DNA of 64,000 nt, from assembly GCA_965200505.1 (NCBI GenBank), contig OZ241343.1, positions 1,178,001 through 1,242,000 of the forward strand, in the 5' to 3' direction. Source of the stretch: VXNE01 sp965200505. Lineage in GTDB: Bacteria; Pseudomonadota; Gammaproteobacteria; Pseudomonadales; Azotimanducaceae. Positions 1 through 8,537 of the stretch are shown piece after piece. The notes below the pieces were generated by a model. It did no database searches, was not told the DNA's origin, and saw nothing but the letters and a program-made list of their open reading frames with translations. The position numbers and the translations under genes are program-made. Positions within the stretch are counted from its first letter, which is position 1; the number at the start of each line of letters is the position of its first letter.

Positions 1-2
1 GC

Positions 3-1490
3 GATGCCGAGGTGTGCGCCGCCGGTGGCGCCGAGGTGTTGTTTCCGGACCGCCAAGCCTCCCGGGTGACTTCGGCCGGCCAAGCGCCCACCGGTTTCGA
101 CCCGGCGAGCCTGTATCCCTCGCGCAACCACCCGCGCGGGCTGCAACTCACGGTGTTCGGCGCGTCGGACGCGGTGCGTTCCGTGGGTGTGGAATGGGAC
201 GAACTTCGCGCCCGCGTCCGCCCGGACGAGTTCGCGGTGTATGCCGGCAGCGCGATGGGGCAGTTGGATCCAGCCGGCACCGGCGGGATGTTCCAAGCGC
301 CGTTGACCGGCAAGCGCATCACCTCCAAGCAGGTGCCGTTGGGCTTGGCGGAGATGCCGACGGACTTCATCAACGCCTATGTGGTGGGCAGCGTGGGTTC
401 CACCGGCGCGGTGATCGGCGCTTGTGCCACGTTCCTCTACAACCTGAAGCTCGCCGTGGACGAGATACGCGCCGGTCGGTTGCGGGTGGCGTTGGTGGGC
501 GGCGCCGAAGCGCCCATCGTGCCGGAAGTGGTGGAGGGCTATCGCGTGATGGGCGCGTTGGCGGAGGACGATGCCCTGATGGCCCTCGATGGCGCGGACA
601 CGGTGGACAACCGCCGCGCCTGCCGGCCGTTTGGCGAGAACTGCGGTTTCACGCTGGCGGAAGCGGCGGTGTTCGCCGTCGTGATGGATGATGCGCTGGC
701 CCTCGACGTCGGCGCCGAAATCCAGTGCGCCGCGCCGGCCGTGTTCGTGAACGCGGACGGGTTCAAGAAGTCCATTCCCGGGCCAGGCGTCGGCAACTAC
801 CTCACCGTCGCCAAGGCGCTGGCGTTGGCGCGCGCCGTGGTCGGCGAAGACGGTGTGCGGCGGCGTTCATACATCCACGCCCACGGCACCGGCACACCGC
901 AGAACCGCGTCACCGAATCCCACATCTTGAACGAGTTGGCGAAGACCTTCGGCATCGAACGCTGGCCGGTGGCCGCGGTGAAGGCGTTCTTGGGCCATTC
1001 GCTGGCGCCCGCTTCCGGCGATCAACTCGCTTGCGCCGTCGGCAGCTGGGCGGAAGGTGTGCTGCCGGGCATCACCACCATCGACGCGGTGGCGGAGGAT
1101 GTCCACGCTAGCCACTTGAGTTTCGAGACGCGCCACGTGCCGTTCGAGCCCACCGCGATGGATGTCGCGCTCATCAACTCCAAGGGCTTCGGCGGCAACA
1201 ACGCGACCGGCGTGGTGCTCGCGCCGCACATGGCGCTCAAGATGCTGCGGCGCAAGCATGGCGCTGCGGCCATGGCGGCCCATGGCAAGCGCAACGACGG
1301 GGTGCGGGCCGCCATCGATGCCTATGACGCCGCGATGAAGCGCGGCGAGATGGCGCCCATCTATCGCTTCGGTGACGGTGTGCTTGAAGGCGGCGACATG
1401 GGCTTGAGCGCGGATGAGCTCAGCGTGCCGGGCTACGGCAAGTCCATCCCGCTGCGCGTCCCGAATCCGTTTGCCGACATGACGGGGTAG
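3..1490 (+). CDS. fabY: Beta-ketoacyl-ACP synthase, FabY type (5' end outside window)
   Basis: Thiolase-fold condensing enzyme that joins malonyl-ACP to an acyl primer. The frame is already open at the first bases, so the N-terminus lies before the window; about 495 codons are visible, against about 630 in Pseudomonas FabY as I recall it. The catalytic Cys is in GACATF (near base 423), the first active-site His in HAHGTGTP (near base 880) and the second in KAFLGHSLA (near 985). The segments MPTDFINAY, RPFGENCGFTLAE and NSKGFGGNNA match FabY rather than FabF or FabB. In Pseudomonas aeruginosa FabY starts fatty acid synthesis in place of FabH. That fits here, because the fab cluster at 31-35 kb has no fabH, but the in vivo role is inferred. 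It ends 65 bases before the convergent SirB1-like gene. Confidence 0.85.
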   Translation, partial: DAEVCAAGGAEVLFPDRQASRVTSAGQAPTGFDPASLYPSRNHPRGLQLTVFGASDAVRSVGVEWDELRARVRPDEFAVYAGSAMGQLDPAGTGGMFQAPLTGKRITSKQVPLGLAEMPTDFINAYVVGSVGSTGAVIGACATFLYNLKLAVDEIRAGRLRVALVGGAEAPIVPEVVEGYRVMGALAEDDALMALDGADTVDNRRACRPFGENCGFTLAEAAVFAVVMDDALALDVGAEIQCAAPAVFVNADGFKKSIPGPGVGNYLTVAKALALARAVVGEDGVRRRSYIHAHGTGTPQNRVTESHILNELAKTFGIERWPVAAVKAFLGHSLAPASGDQLACAVGSWAEGVLPGITTIDAVAEDVHASHLSFETRHVPFEPTAMDVALINSKGFGGNNATGVVLAPHMALKMLRRKHGAAAMAAHGKRNDGVRAAIDAYDAAMKRGEMAPIYRFGDGVLEGGDMGLSADELSVPGYGKSIPLRVPNPFADMTG

Positions 1491-1555
1491 CAGGGCGCCA
1501 GCGTGGCTTGGGATGCCGCGTGCTGGGCACCGCGCATCCGGCGTGCGCCGCGGCG

Positions 1556-2368
1556 TCAGTTCACGCTGCCCGACAAGCCCTCCGGCAGCGCCTTCAGCCT
1601 CATGTCGATGTGCGCCTTGGCGCGTGGGCTGGCGTGTTCCAAGGCGTGCGCGAGTTCTTGCCGTGCCATTTCCAGCGAGCCCAAGCTGAGCCAGATGTCC
1701 GCCCGGTCGATGTGCAGCCCGCAGTCACCGGGCTTCAACATCAGCTGACAATCCGTGAGTGCCAGCGCATAGCCTGGGTCTTGGCGGGATTGGCGCAACA
1801 TGCGCAGGTTGTTCAACATGCGCAGCGTGATGTCCGTCGGTCCGGCGCGGCGGAAGGCGGCATCGGCGTCCCGCTCCGATGGTGCGCCGTCCGCGCCGCG
1901 TAGCTCTTGGCGCAGCCAGGCGCGGCACTCGCTCTCGCTGGTCAAAGCCATCTCGAAGGGGTCCACCAACGCATCCCCCAGCGTGACGAGGAAGCGCCGC
2001 GGGAAGTTGACCCCGGCGGCCTCCAAGCCCAGACATTCCGCCACGCCAATGACGATGACGCCGAGCGCGATGGGCAGGCCGCCACGGTGCTCGAGCACAT
2101 GCTCGATGGAGCTGTTCTCCGGCCGGTAGTAGCCCTCGCTGGCGCCGGAGAAGCCCTCATCGCGCAGGGTGTCGATGAGCGCTTCCGGCGTCGCCTCGGC
2201 CGGCACCGCTTTGGCCAGTTCGCTCAAGCGCAGACGGCACCACTCGCCGTTGGTGTCGGGCTTCACGATGCGGGACACCAACAAGGCCCCATCCACGGCG
2301 CTGCCGCCGTCGGCCGCGAAGGCGCGGAACGCCTCCACCAACGCGCTTGGCAATGGCGAAACGCTCAC
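1556..2368 (-). CDS. SirB1-like transglutaminase-fold protein with C-terminal TPR
   Basis: About 270 residues. The central part (ENSSIEHVLEHRGGLPIALG, then VNFPRRFLVTLGDALVDPF) is typical of the SirB1/transglutaminase-like family. The C-terminus (LKPGDCGLHIDRADIWLSLG onward) looks like a short TPR. The exact biochemical role of this family is unknown. The frame extends upstream, but a GTG at 2368 overlaps the prfC stop as GTGA, and family similarity begins there (SPLPSALVEAF), so I take that as the start. It is the last gene of the ribE-phhB-rimI-prfC run and is probably translationally coupled to prfC. Confidence 0.8.
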   Translation of the reverse strand: MSVSPLPSALVEAFRAFAADGGSAVDGALLVSRIVKPDTNGEWCRLRLSELAKAVPAEATPEALIDTLRDEGFSGASEGYYRPENSSIEHVLEHRGGLPIALGVIVIGVAECLGLEAAGVNFPRRFLVTLGDALVDPFEMALTSESECRAWLRQELRGADGAPSERDADAAFRRAGPTDITLRMLNNLRMLRQSRQDPGYALALTDCQLMLKPGDCGLHIDRADIWLSLGSLEMARQELAHALEHASPRAKAHIDMRLKALPEGLSGSVN

Positions 2369-3945
2369 GCGTGCTCCCGCGTGACGGCGAAGTGAATGTC
2401 CGGCCAACGCTCCTGCACCAGCTTGAGGTTCGCCTGCGAAGGTGCCAGATAGGCGAGTTGGCCGCCGGCGTCTGTCGCCAAATGGCCGGCGTTGGCGGCC
2501 TTGAACTCCTTCAAGCGCGCGTCGTCGTCCGCGGAGAGCCAACGCACGGCGGCCACCCGGCTTTCCTCATAGATGCAATCCGCGCGGTACTCGTCCTTCA
2601 AGCGATAGGCCACCAAGTCGAACTGCAGGGCGCCGATGGCGCCGACGATGATGTCGCGGCGGCGCTCCGGCACGAAAACTTGGGTGGCGCCTTCCTCCGC
2701 CAACTGCCGCACACCCTTGTCGAGCTGCTTGGACTTCAATGGGTCGCGCACCCGCACCCGGCGGAACAGCTCCGGAGCGAAGTTGGGCACGCCAGTGAAA
2801 CGCAGCGTCTCGCCCTCGGTGAAGGTGTCACCAATCTGGATGGCGCCGTGGTTGTGCAGGCCGATGATGTCGCCGGCGTAGGCGGCCTCGGCGTGGGCGC
2901 GTTCGCCGGCGAAGAAGGTCTTGGCGTCCGACGCCTTGATGTCCGCCCCGGTGCGCACATGGCGCAGACGCATTCCGGCGCGGTAGCGGCCGGAGCAGAC
3001 GCGCAGGAAGGCGATGCGGTCGCGGTGCTTGGGATCCATGTTCGCTTGAATCTTGAACACGAAGCCGGTGAACCGCTCCTCGGTGGCGGCGACGGTGCGG
3101 GTGGTGGCTTTGCTGGCCTTGGGGCACGGCGCTTCCTCCACCAGATGGTTCAGGAAATGGTCCACGCCGAAGTTGCCGAGCGCGGTGCCGAAGAACACCG
3201 GCGTCAGGCGGCCGCTCAAGAAGGCGTTTCGGTCGTAAGGGTGGCTCGCGCCCCGCACCAGCGCCACTTCCTCTTGGAACGCGGCGCCATCGTCGCCAAG
3301 CCACGCCCGCGCCGCGGCGCTGTCCAAGCCATCGATGGTGCGGTGGTCGTGGCGTTCGTGGCCATGCCCGCGCTCGAAGCAGTGCAGCCGGTCTTCCACC
3401 AGGTGATACACGCCGCGAAAGCCCCGCCCGGCGCCGATGGGCCAAGTGATGGGGGCGCAGGCGATGTCCAGTGCCGCCTCCACTTCGTCCAAGAGTTCGA
3501 TGGGGTCGCGGATGTCGCGGTCGAGCTTGTTGATGAACGTGAGGATGGGCGTGTCGCGCAAGCGGCACACTTCCAAGAGCTTCTTGGTGCGCGGTTCGAC
3601 GCCCTTCGCCCCGTCAATGACCATGAGCGCCGCATCGACCGCGGTGAGGGTGCGGTAGGTATCCTCCGAGAAGTCCTCGTGGCCGGGCGTGTCCAACAAG
3701 TTGACCACGCGGTCTCGGTACGGGAACTGCATCACGGACGTGGTGACGCTGATGCCTCGCGCTTGCTCCATTGCCATCCAGTCCGACGTGGCGTGGCGGT
3801 TGGATTTACGCGCCTTCACCGTGCCGGCCAACGCGATGGCGTTGCCATGCAGCAGGAGCTTTTCCGTGATGGTCGTCTTGCCGGCGTCCGGGTGCGAAAT
3901 GATCGCGAACGTGCGCCGCCTAGCGACCGCTTCGCGCAGTGTCAT
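2365..3945 (-). CDS. prfC: Peptide chain release factor 3
   Basis: Translational GTPase that recycles RF1 and RF2 from the ribosome after termination. It has 526 residues, close to the 529 of E. coli. G1 is in SHPDAGKTT, G3 in DTPGHEDF, and G4 is NKLD. The RF3-typical stretch HATSDWMAMEQARGISVT is present. The start is the ATG at 3943-3945 (MTLREAV); frame upstream of it overlaps the rimI tail and is not conserved. A 29-base gap separates it from rimI. Its stop overlaps the start of the SirB1-like gene. Confidence 0.95.
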   Translation of the reverse strand: MTLREAVARRRTFAIISHPDAGKTTITEKLLLHGNAIALAGTVKARKSNRHATSDWMAMEQARGISVTTSVMQFPYRDRVVNLLDTPGHEDFSEDTYRTLTAVDAALMVIDGAKGVEPRTKKLLEVCRLRDTPILTFINKLDRDIRDPIELLDEVEAALDIACAPITWPIGAGRGFRGVYHLVEDRLHCFERGHGHERHDHRTIDGLDSAAARAWLGDDGAAFQEEVALVRGASHPYDRNAFLSGRLTPVFFGTALGNFGVDHFLNHLVEEAPCPKASKATTRTVAATEERFTGFVFKIQANMDPKHRDRIAFLRVCSGRYRAGMRLRHVRTGADIKASDAKTFFAGERAHAEAAYAGDIIGLHNHGAIQIGDTFTEGETLRFTGVPNFAPELFRRVRVRDPLKSKQLDKGVRQLAEEGATQVFVPERRRDIIVGAIGALQFDLVAYRLKDEYRADCIYEESRVAAVRWLSADDDARLKEFKAANAGHLATDAGGQLAYLAPSQANLKLVQERWPDIHFAVTREHA

Positions 3946-3974
3946 CGGCGTCGCCAGAGGAGGGGCGGCGCGGA

Positions 3975-4535
3975 TTATAGCGAATCGCTTAAGGCGCCGG
4001 GCCGCGGTGCGGGGCTGTCCGGGTTGTCTCCATCCAAGCGCAGCTCCAGCAGCCGCGCCGCCTCCTTGGGCAAGCGATAGAAGTTCTTGCGGCGGCCGAT
4101 TTCCCGAAAGCCCAGCGCGTGGTAGAGCCGCCCGGCGCGAACGTTGGAGGGGCGCACCTCCAAGGTCAGCGAGGTCGCGCCGCGCCCCAGGGCGCACTCG
4201 ATCATATGGCGCACGAGCGCCGTGCCGTGGCCCCGCCGCTGTGCCGCCGGCCGCACACACAGGTTCAATAGATGCGCTTGGCCTTCTGCCGCGGCCATCA
4301 CGGCATGGCCCACCGCGCGCTCACCGCACCAAGCCATCCGGCACTCGTGGCCTTGGTGGATGGCGTGGGTGAAGGCGGCCACGTCCCAAGCGCCGACTGG
4401 ATGCGCCAAGCGCTCCACCGCCTGCACTTCGCCCAAGTGCTCAACCCGCATGGCGGCGAAGCGGGCGCTTGTGGCCCAGACGTTCCTTGACCCGGCTGCC
4501 GGCGTGTTGGCCGCGGGAACGCCGTCTGCCCTCAT
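3975..4535 (-). CDS. rimI: Ribosomal protein bS18 N-acetyltransferase RimI
   Basis: GNAT acetyltransferase that acetylates the N-terminal alanine of ribosomal protein S18. The acetyl-CoA loop is VRPAAQRRGHGTALV, followed by the RimI-typical LTLEVRPSNVRAGRLYHALGF and EIGRRKNFYRLP. Two starts are possible. The ATG at 4535 overlaps the upstream stop as ATGA and gives 186 residues. The internal ATG at 4451 (MRVEHLGEV) gives 158 residues, nearer the usual 148. I use 4535 because of the overlap and because neither site has a clear Shine-Dalgarno. rimI next to prfC is a common gammaproteobacterial arrangement. Confidence 0.8.
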   Translation of the reverse strand: MRADGVPAANTPAAGSRNVWATSARFAAMRVEHLGEVQAVERLAHPVGAWDVAAFTHAIHQGHECRMAWCGERAVGHAVMAAAEGQAHLLNLCVRPAAQRRGHGTALVRHMIECALGRGATSLTLEVRPSNVRAGRLYHALGFREIGRRKNFYRLPKEAARLLELRLDGDNPDSPAPRPGALSDSL

Positions 4536-5167
4536 CGCTTCGCCAAGATCTCGCGCCACAACGCGCGTTTGTCGATGTCCTCCAAGGCGTCGGGGAGCAG
4601 CACATGGGCATCTCGCGGCGCGTCGCCAAGGAGCTTGGCGACTCGCGCGCCCACGGCCAGCCAACGGGTTCGCGCCGTGGTCTGCGCCCCCAGGAATGCC
4701 CGGAAGGCCGCACCGGCGGCGGCTTCGCCGGCATCGCCGGACTTGAGCTGCGGCCACTCGAACACGATGTCCTCGCGTTCGCTTGCGTCGCTTGAATCCA
4801 AGCTCTTGGCAATGTCGAAGAGCAGCCGCCGGTGCCGCCACAGTGGCGCATCGACGAGCGCCAGCGTGTTGCCTTGCTTGAAGCAGCGGATGATGAACTG
4901 CACCGGCGGGTCTGGCGTGGCGGGTGTGGGTGTGTCGCCGTCGCGGCCGCCGGGCGCGGGTGAAGGTCGAACCGCCGGCGTGGGTGCCGTCGCGGTGGCG
5001 CCATCCGTTGCGGCCTCGCCTTGGAGGATGTGCCCGGTGGTGGGTGCGGGGGTTTCGCTGCGCAGCTGGGGCCCGATGTCGCTTTCGCCCAGCGCGGCGC
5101 GGTCACGGCACACCCAAACGTCGATGTCCAACGCCTTGAGATAGGCAAGCCTGGCCGCCTGCATCAT
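4532..5167 (-). CDS. Uncharacterised rimI-neighbour protein
   Basis: 211 residues with no domain I can name. The N-terminus (ARLAYLKALDIDVWVCRD) looks like an alpha/beta start and is followed by a Pro/Thr/Ala-rich linker. The C-terminal part (FIIRCFKQGNTLALVDAP, RRLLFDIAKSL, VLLPDALEDIDKRALWREIL) is compact and conserved-looking. Pseudomonads also carry an uncharacterised protein next to rimI, and I think this is its counterpart. The start is the first of two adjacent ATGs at 5167, overlapping the phhB stop as ATGA. Both ends overlap neighbours, so it is very likely co-translated with phhB and rimI. Confidence 0.65.
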   Translation of the reverse strand: MMQAARLAYLKALDIDVWVCRDRAALGESDIGPQLRSETPAPTTGHILQGEAATDGATATAPTPAVRPSPAPGGRDGDTPTPATPDPPVQFIIRCFKQGNTLALVDAPLWRHRRLLFDIAKSLDSSDASEREDIVFEWPQLKSGDAGEAAAGAAFRAFLGAQTTARTRWLAVGARVAKLLGDAPRDAHVLLPDALEDIDKRALWREILAKR

Positions 5168-5508
5168 TCCGGGCGCGAAAACGCGGCGTCGCAGCGCACT
5201 GCCATGATGAAGTCGTTGCGGTGCAGGCCGCCGATGGCGTGCGTCCACCAGGCCACCGTCACGCGGCCCCATTCGGTGACGATCTCGGGATGGTGGTCGG
5301 CGGCTTCCGCCAACGCGCCGACGCGGTTCGTGTAGGCCAGCGCTTGGGCGAAGTCCTTGAACGTGAACGCGCGTTCCAGAGCGGCCACCCCGTTGCGTTC
5401 GCTCAGCCGCCACGCCGGCACTTGACGGCAAAGCGATTCCCGCTCAGGCCCGGTGATCGGTGGCGCATCGGCGCGGCAGGGAACGCATGGCTCGGTGGCG
5501 AGGGTCAT
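5164..5508 (-). CDS. phhB: Pterin-4a-carbinolamine dehydratase
   Basis: Dehydrates 4a-hydroxytetrahydropterin, recycling the cofactor of aromatic amino acid hydroxylases. 114 residues. The signature DHHPEIVTEWGRVTVAWWTH holds the conserved histidines and is followed by IGGLHRNDFIMA. No phenylalanine hydroxylase gene lies in the window, so the pterin-dependent partner is elsewhere or absent. The start ATG overlaps the ribE stop and the stop overlaps the next gene, both as ATGA. Confidence 0.9.
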   Translation of the reverse strand: MTLATEPCVPCRADAPPITGPERESLCRQVPAWRLSERNGVAALERAFTFKDFAQALAYTNRVGALAEAADHHPEIVTEWGRVTVAWWTHAIGGLHRNDFIMAVRCDAAFSRPE

Positions 5509-6137
5509 GCGAGGAGCTCGCGCACCAGCGCCCGATCATGCAGCATCTCCGCCACGGTATCGACGATGGCTTGGGTGCGGCTGTCCACCTCAAGGTTCAG
5601 GCGGTCACCCACCGCGACGCGGCCCAGCACGGTGCGCTTGAGTGTCTCTGGTATCAGGCTCACGGTGGCGGTGGCGGCGGCGCGGTCCAAGTCCGCGATG
5701 GTGAGGCTCGCGCCGTCCAAGGCGATGAAACCCTTCGGCATGAGGTACTTGAGCCACGGCTTCGGCACCGCCACCGTCACCCGGCGATGTCCTTCGGCTT
5801 CGGCCACGGCGCAGACGGACACCGTGCCGGCGATGTGGCCGGAGAGGATGTGTCCGCCCACCTCGTCGCCGACGCGGAACGAACGCTCCACGTTCACCCG
5901 ATCGCCCACCGCCAAGGTGCCCAAGTTGGAGAGCGTGATGGTTTCGTTCACCAGTTCGAAGGTGGCGATGGCGCCGGCAAGGTGTGCCGCGGTGACGCAA
6001 GTGCCGTTCAAGGCCACGGAGGCGCCGAGCGTGAGGCCATCGGCCAAGCCGCCCAAATCGACTTCCAAGCGCGTGAGGCCGCCGCCGCGCTCCACGGCGG
6101 TGACGGTGCAGCATCCCTGCACGATGCCCGTGAACAC
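5505..6137 (-). CDS. ribE: Riboflavin synthase, alpha subunit type
   Basis: Converts two 6,7-dimethyl-8-ribityllumazine into riboflavin. 210 residues with the usual duplicated lumazine-binding domain: FTGIVQG at the N-terminus, then VALNGTCVT, GGHILSGHIAGT and MPKGFIALDGASLT. The start is the GTG at 6137, giving M-FTGIVQG as in other family members; the frame upstream is not conserved. Only 31 bases separate it from the TPR gene, so there is no room for an FMN riboswitch and it is probably read from the TonB operon promoter. It heads a chain of overlapping genes down to the SirB1-like gene. Confidence 0.92.
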   Translation of the reverse strand: MFTGIVQGCCTVTAVERGGGLTRLEVDLGGLADGLTLGASVALNGTCVTAAHLAGAIATFELVNETITLSNLGTLAVGDRVNVERSFRVGDEVGGHILSGHIAGTVSVCAVAEAEGHRRVTVAVPKPWLKYLMPKGFIALDGASLTIADLDRAAATATVSLIPETLKRTVLGRVAVGDRLNLEVDSRTQAIVDTVAEMLHDRALVRELLA

Positions 6138-6168
6138 GGCGCTCGCCCCGTGCGCCGCGTCGCGACGC

Positions 6169-7488
6169 CTAAAGCGCTTCTTCGAGTTGCCGGCGGCGGC
6201 GCGTCTCGGAATCGATGTAGGTGATCCAGCGCGCGGCCATCTGCTCCACGCTGCGATTCTTCTCGCGTCGCGCCTCGGAGCGCACATCGACGAAGACGCG
6301 CCGTGCCGAGGTGAGGCGGTCGCGGTTGAAGTCGCATTGGCCGCGTACGATCTTGGTGCTCAGCTCGTTGTGCAGGCCGCCCTTGGTCAAGGCGCGTTCG
6401 GCGGCATCCGAGCACTTCTCGAACTGATCGTTCTCCAGATACAGGGCGGAGAGGCGGCCGAGGATTTCGCCGTCCTCAGATTCCGCCCCGGCCCGCTCGT
6501 ACACGGGAATCGCCTTGTCGGTTTCTTGCGACAGTTGATACGCCTGGCCCAATTGCTGCAAGTTCCGCGAGGTTGACTCGACCAATTCGTCGGAGACGGA
6601 CGCCTGCATCCGCACGGCGGCGCGGTACGGCACCTGCTCCTGCATCATCAGGCCGACATAGTTGATGAGATCCCGCTCGCGGTTGATGAAGCCGGCCGCG
6701 TGGGCGGCTTCGTAGCAATACATCAGCTTCTTCTCGAAGCCTTGCTGGCCATAGACGCCGGCCAGTTGCAGCCAGTAGTCGCGCTTCGGGAAATCGCGCA
6801 CCAGAATCTCCAGGATGCGCAGGACGTTGTCCCAATCCTCCCGCTCGAAGTAGAGGTAGCGCAGCAGCGACCACCAGTTCTCCTTCACTTCGAGGCCCCG
6901 TTGCTGCGCCAGCGCCACGCCACGCTCGATGGCGTCGATGGCGCTCGGGAAATCCTGCAACTGGTAATGGACTTGGCCGAGGAAGATGTAGGCGCCGGGC
7001 GCCGGATCGCCCGTCTTCTCCATCCACAGCTCGGTGTAGCGGAGCGATTCCTTGAAGTTCTCCTCCATGAAGTGGAACTTCGAGAGGTTGTCCAAGGTGG
7101 AGAGCTCGAGCCCCTCGGTGATGTCCTCACCTTGGGCCAGCACCCGCTCGTAGGCTTGGATGGCGCGGGGCAGATCGTCCTTCGAGTAGTAAGCGAAGGC
7201 GTACATGTTGTAAATCTGGCCGATCTCGTTGCCGTTGTAGCGGCGCGAACGTTCCATCATGTCGTCCAGGACCTTGATGGCGCTGTCGTAGTCCTTGGCG
7301 TCCATGAACTCTTGCACTTCGGCGAGCTTCTTGTAGGTGGCCTCGGTCATCGTCGGCACGCGCCGCGTCTTGGCCTTGCGCTCTTCCTGGGCGAAGGCGT
7401 CGCCGGCCAAGCCGAGGGGCGCCTCCGGACCGGCGGCGAAGAGCGCGACCGCCGCGGCGAGACCTGCGAAGAAGGTGTTGCGACGCAT
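6169..7488 (-). CDS. TPR repeat protein of the TonB2-type operon
   Basis: 439 residues with an N-terminal signal sequence (MRRNTFFAGLAAAVALFAAG, cleavage likely after the AFA near residue 33), so periplasmic. The rest is helical TPR repeats (for example NMYAFAYYSKDDLPRAIQAY, FLGQVHYQLQDFPSAIDAIE, LGRLSALYLENDQFEKCSD). The start is the ATG at 7488, with an AGGGAGGG Shine-Dalgarno overlapping the tonB stop; an in-frame start further up would put that site inside the gene. A TPR protein is the normal last member of DUF3450-TtpC-ExbB-ExbD-TonB operons. Its precise role in energy transduction is not known to me. Confidence 0.8.
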   Translation of the reverse strand: MRRNTFFAGLAAAVALFAAGPEAPLGLAGDAFAQEERKAKTRRVPTMTEATYKKLAEVQEFMDAKDYDSAIKVLDDMMERSRRYNGNEIGQIYNMYAFAYYSKDDLPRAIQAYERVLAQGEDITEGLELSTLDNLSKFHFMEENFKESLRYTELWMEKTGDPAPGAYIFLGQVHYQLQDFPSAIDAIERGVALAQQRGLEVKENWWSLLRYLYFEREDWDNVLRILEILVRDFPKRDYWLQLAGVYGQQGFEKKLMYCYEAAHAAGFINRERDLINYVGLMMQEQVPYRAAVRMQASVSDELVESTSRNLQQLGQAYQLSQETDKAIPVYERAGAESEDGEILGRLSALYLENDQFEKCSDAAERALTKGGLHNELSTKIVRGQCDFNRDRLTSARRVFVDVRSEARREKNRSVEQMAARWITYIDSETRRRRQLEEAL

Positions 7489-7501
7489 CGGCTGGCCCTC
7501 C

Positions 7502-8104
7502 CTATTCGTCCTCCAGCTCAAACTTGATGAGGTTGCGCACCCCGGCCACTTCCACCGGCTCGCCGTTCACCACCTTCGGCTTGTATTTGAACTTGAGGGC
7601 GGCCTGAATCGCGGAACGGTCGAAGATGCCGGGCGGCTTCGCCTCGATCACCACCGGGTTGCGCACGGCGCCGGTGTTGGTGACGATGAACTCAAGCAGC
7701 ACATAGCCCTCGATGCCGCGCGTCTGGGCGCGGCGGGGGTAGATGGGGGCCACCTTGACGATGGGCAGGTACTCGCCATCCGAGGAGAAGCCCCCGGCGC
7801 CGGAAACATCCAAGCTCACGTCCACCTGCACGGCGCCGATGTCCACGCCCACCGAGACGTCGGAGTCGTACTGCGGCTTCGGCATGTCTGGCGGCGGCTC
7901 GTCCGGCGGCGGTGGCGGCTTCGGTTTGCGCACCTTGGTGATGAGCTCCTGATCCTCCTGCACCCGGACGAAATCGAGGATCTTGCCCGCCGCGGCATCA
8001 GAGAATGGGCTCTTGTCGCTCTTGATGAGCGCCTGCATCAACAGGAACAGGAAAAACGTGACCACCGCGCCGGCGGTGACGCCAATCGCATATCGAACGG
8101 CCAT
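7502..8104 (-). CDS. TonB-family energy transducer (TonB2 type)
   Basis: 200 residues. One N-terminal membrane segment (IGVTAGAVVTFFLFLLMQAL) is followed by a proline/lysine-rich linker (KPKPPPPPDEPPPDMPKP). The C-terminal TonB domain contains APIYPRRAQTRGIEGYVLLE, the canonical YP...G..G.V core. It carries energy from the ExbB/ExbD motor to outer-membrane receptors. Short length and position in this operon make it a TonB2-type protein. No TonB-dependent receptor lies next to it. Confidence 0.87.
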   Translation of the reverse strand: MAVRYAIGVTAGAVVTFFLFLLMQALIKSDKSPFSDAAAGKILDFVRVQEDQELITKVRKPKPPPPPDEPPPDMPKPQYDSDVSVGVDIGAVQVDVSLDVSGAGGFSSDGEYLPIVKVAPIYPRRAQTRGIEGYVLLEFIVTNTGAVRNPVVIEAKPPGIFDRSAIQAALKFKYKPKVVNGEPVEVAGVRNLIKFELEDE

Positions 8105-8114
8105 GATTTACCCC

Positions 8115-8519
8115 CTATTGCTCCGTGGCGATGGCCACCTCGGTCAAGTTGGCCGCCCGCGCGGCGTCAAGCACGGCTTTGAGCTGCTCGTACTTGGCGT
8201 CCCGGTCGGCTTGGATGACGAGCCCCCCCTTGGGGTTCTCGGCGTGTATGCGTTCGATGTGGGCGCGCACATGGGCGGCATCCACCTGCTTCTTGTCGAT
8301 CCAGATTTCGCCGGATGGGCCAATCGCCACCAACACGCTCACGGTGGGCTTCTGGATGTAGGTTTCCGCGTCCGGCCGCAGCACGTCGATGCCGGCTTGC
8401 TTGATGAAGGTGGCCGTCACGATGAAGAAGATCAGCATGATGAACACCACGTCCAGCATTGGCGTGATGTTCAGGTCAGATTCGTCGTCCGTGCGGGCGT
8501 GGCTGCGGATTTGTCGCAT
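8115..8519 (-). CDS. exbD: ExbD-family proton channel subunit (TonB2 operon)
   Basis: 134 residues, ExbD/TolR family. A short cytoplasmic start leads to LNITPMLDVVFIMLIFFIVT, where the Asp of the LD pair is the conserved proton-carrying residue. The periplasmic domain follows (GGLVIQADRDAKYEQLKAVL). It works with the adjacent ExbB-type protein in the inner membrane. A second, more distant ExbD lies at 49963-50370 beside msbA-lpxK. Confidence 0.9.
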   Translation of the reverse strand: MRQIRSHARTDDESDLNITPMLDVVFIMLIFFIVTATFIKQAGIDVLRPDAETYIQKPTVSVLVAIGPSGEIWIDKKQVDAAHVRAHIERIHAENPKGGLVIQADRDAKYEQLKAVLDAARAANLTEVAIATEQ

Positions 8520-8537
8520 GATGCAACTCCCCTCGCG

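Noticed and set aside
2347..4080. 577-codon plus-strand frame opposite prfC
   Set aside because: Antisense shadow of a well conserved GTPase gene.
6137..6168. FMN riboswitch ahead of ribE
   Set aside because: Only 31 bases lie between the TPR gene and ribE, which is too short, and no conserved RFN elements are seen.
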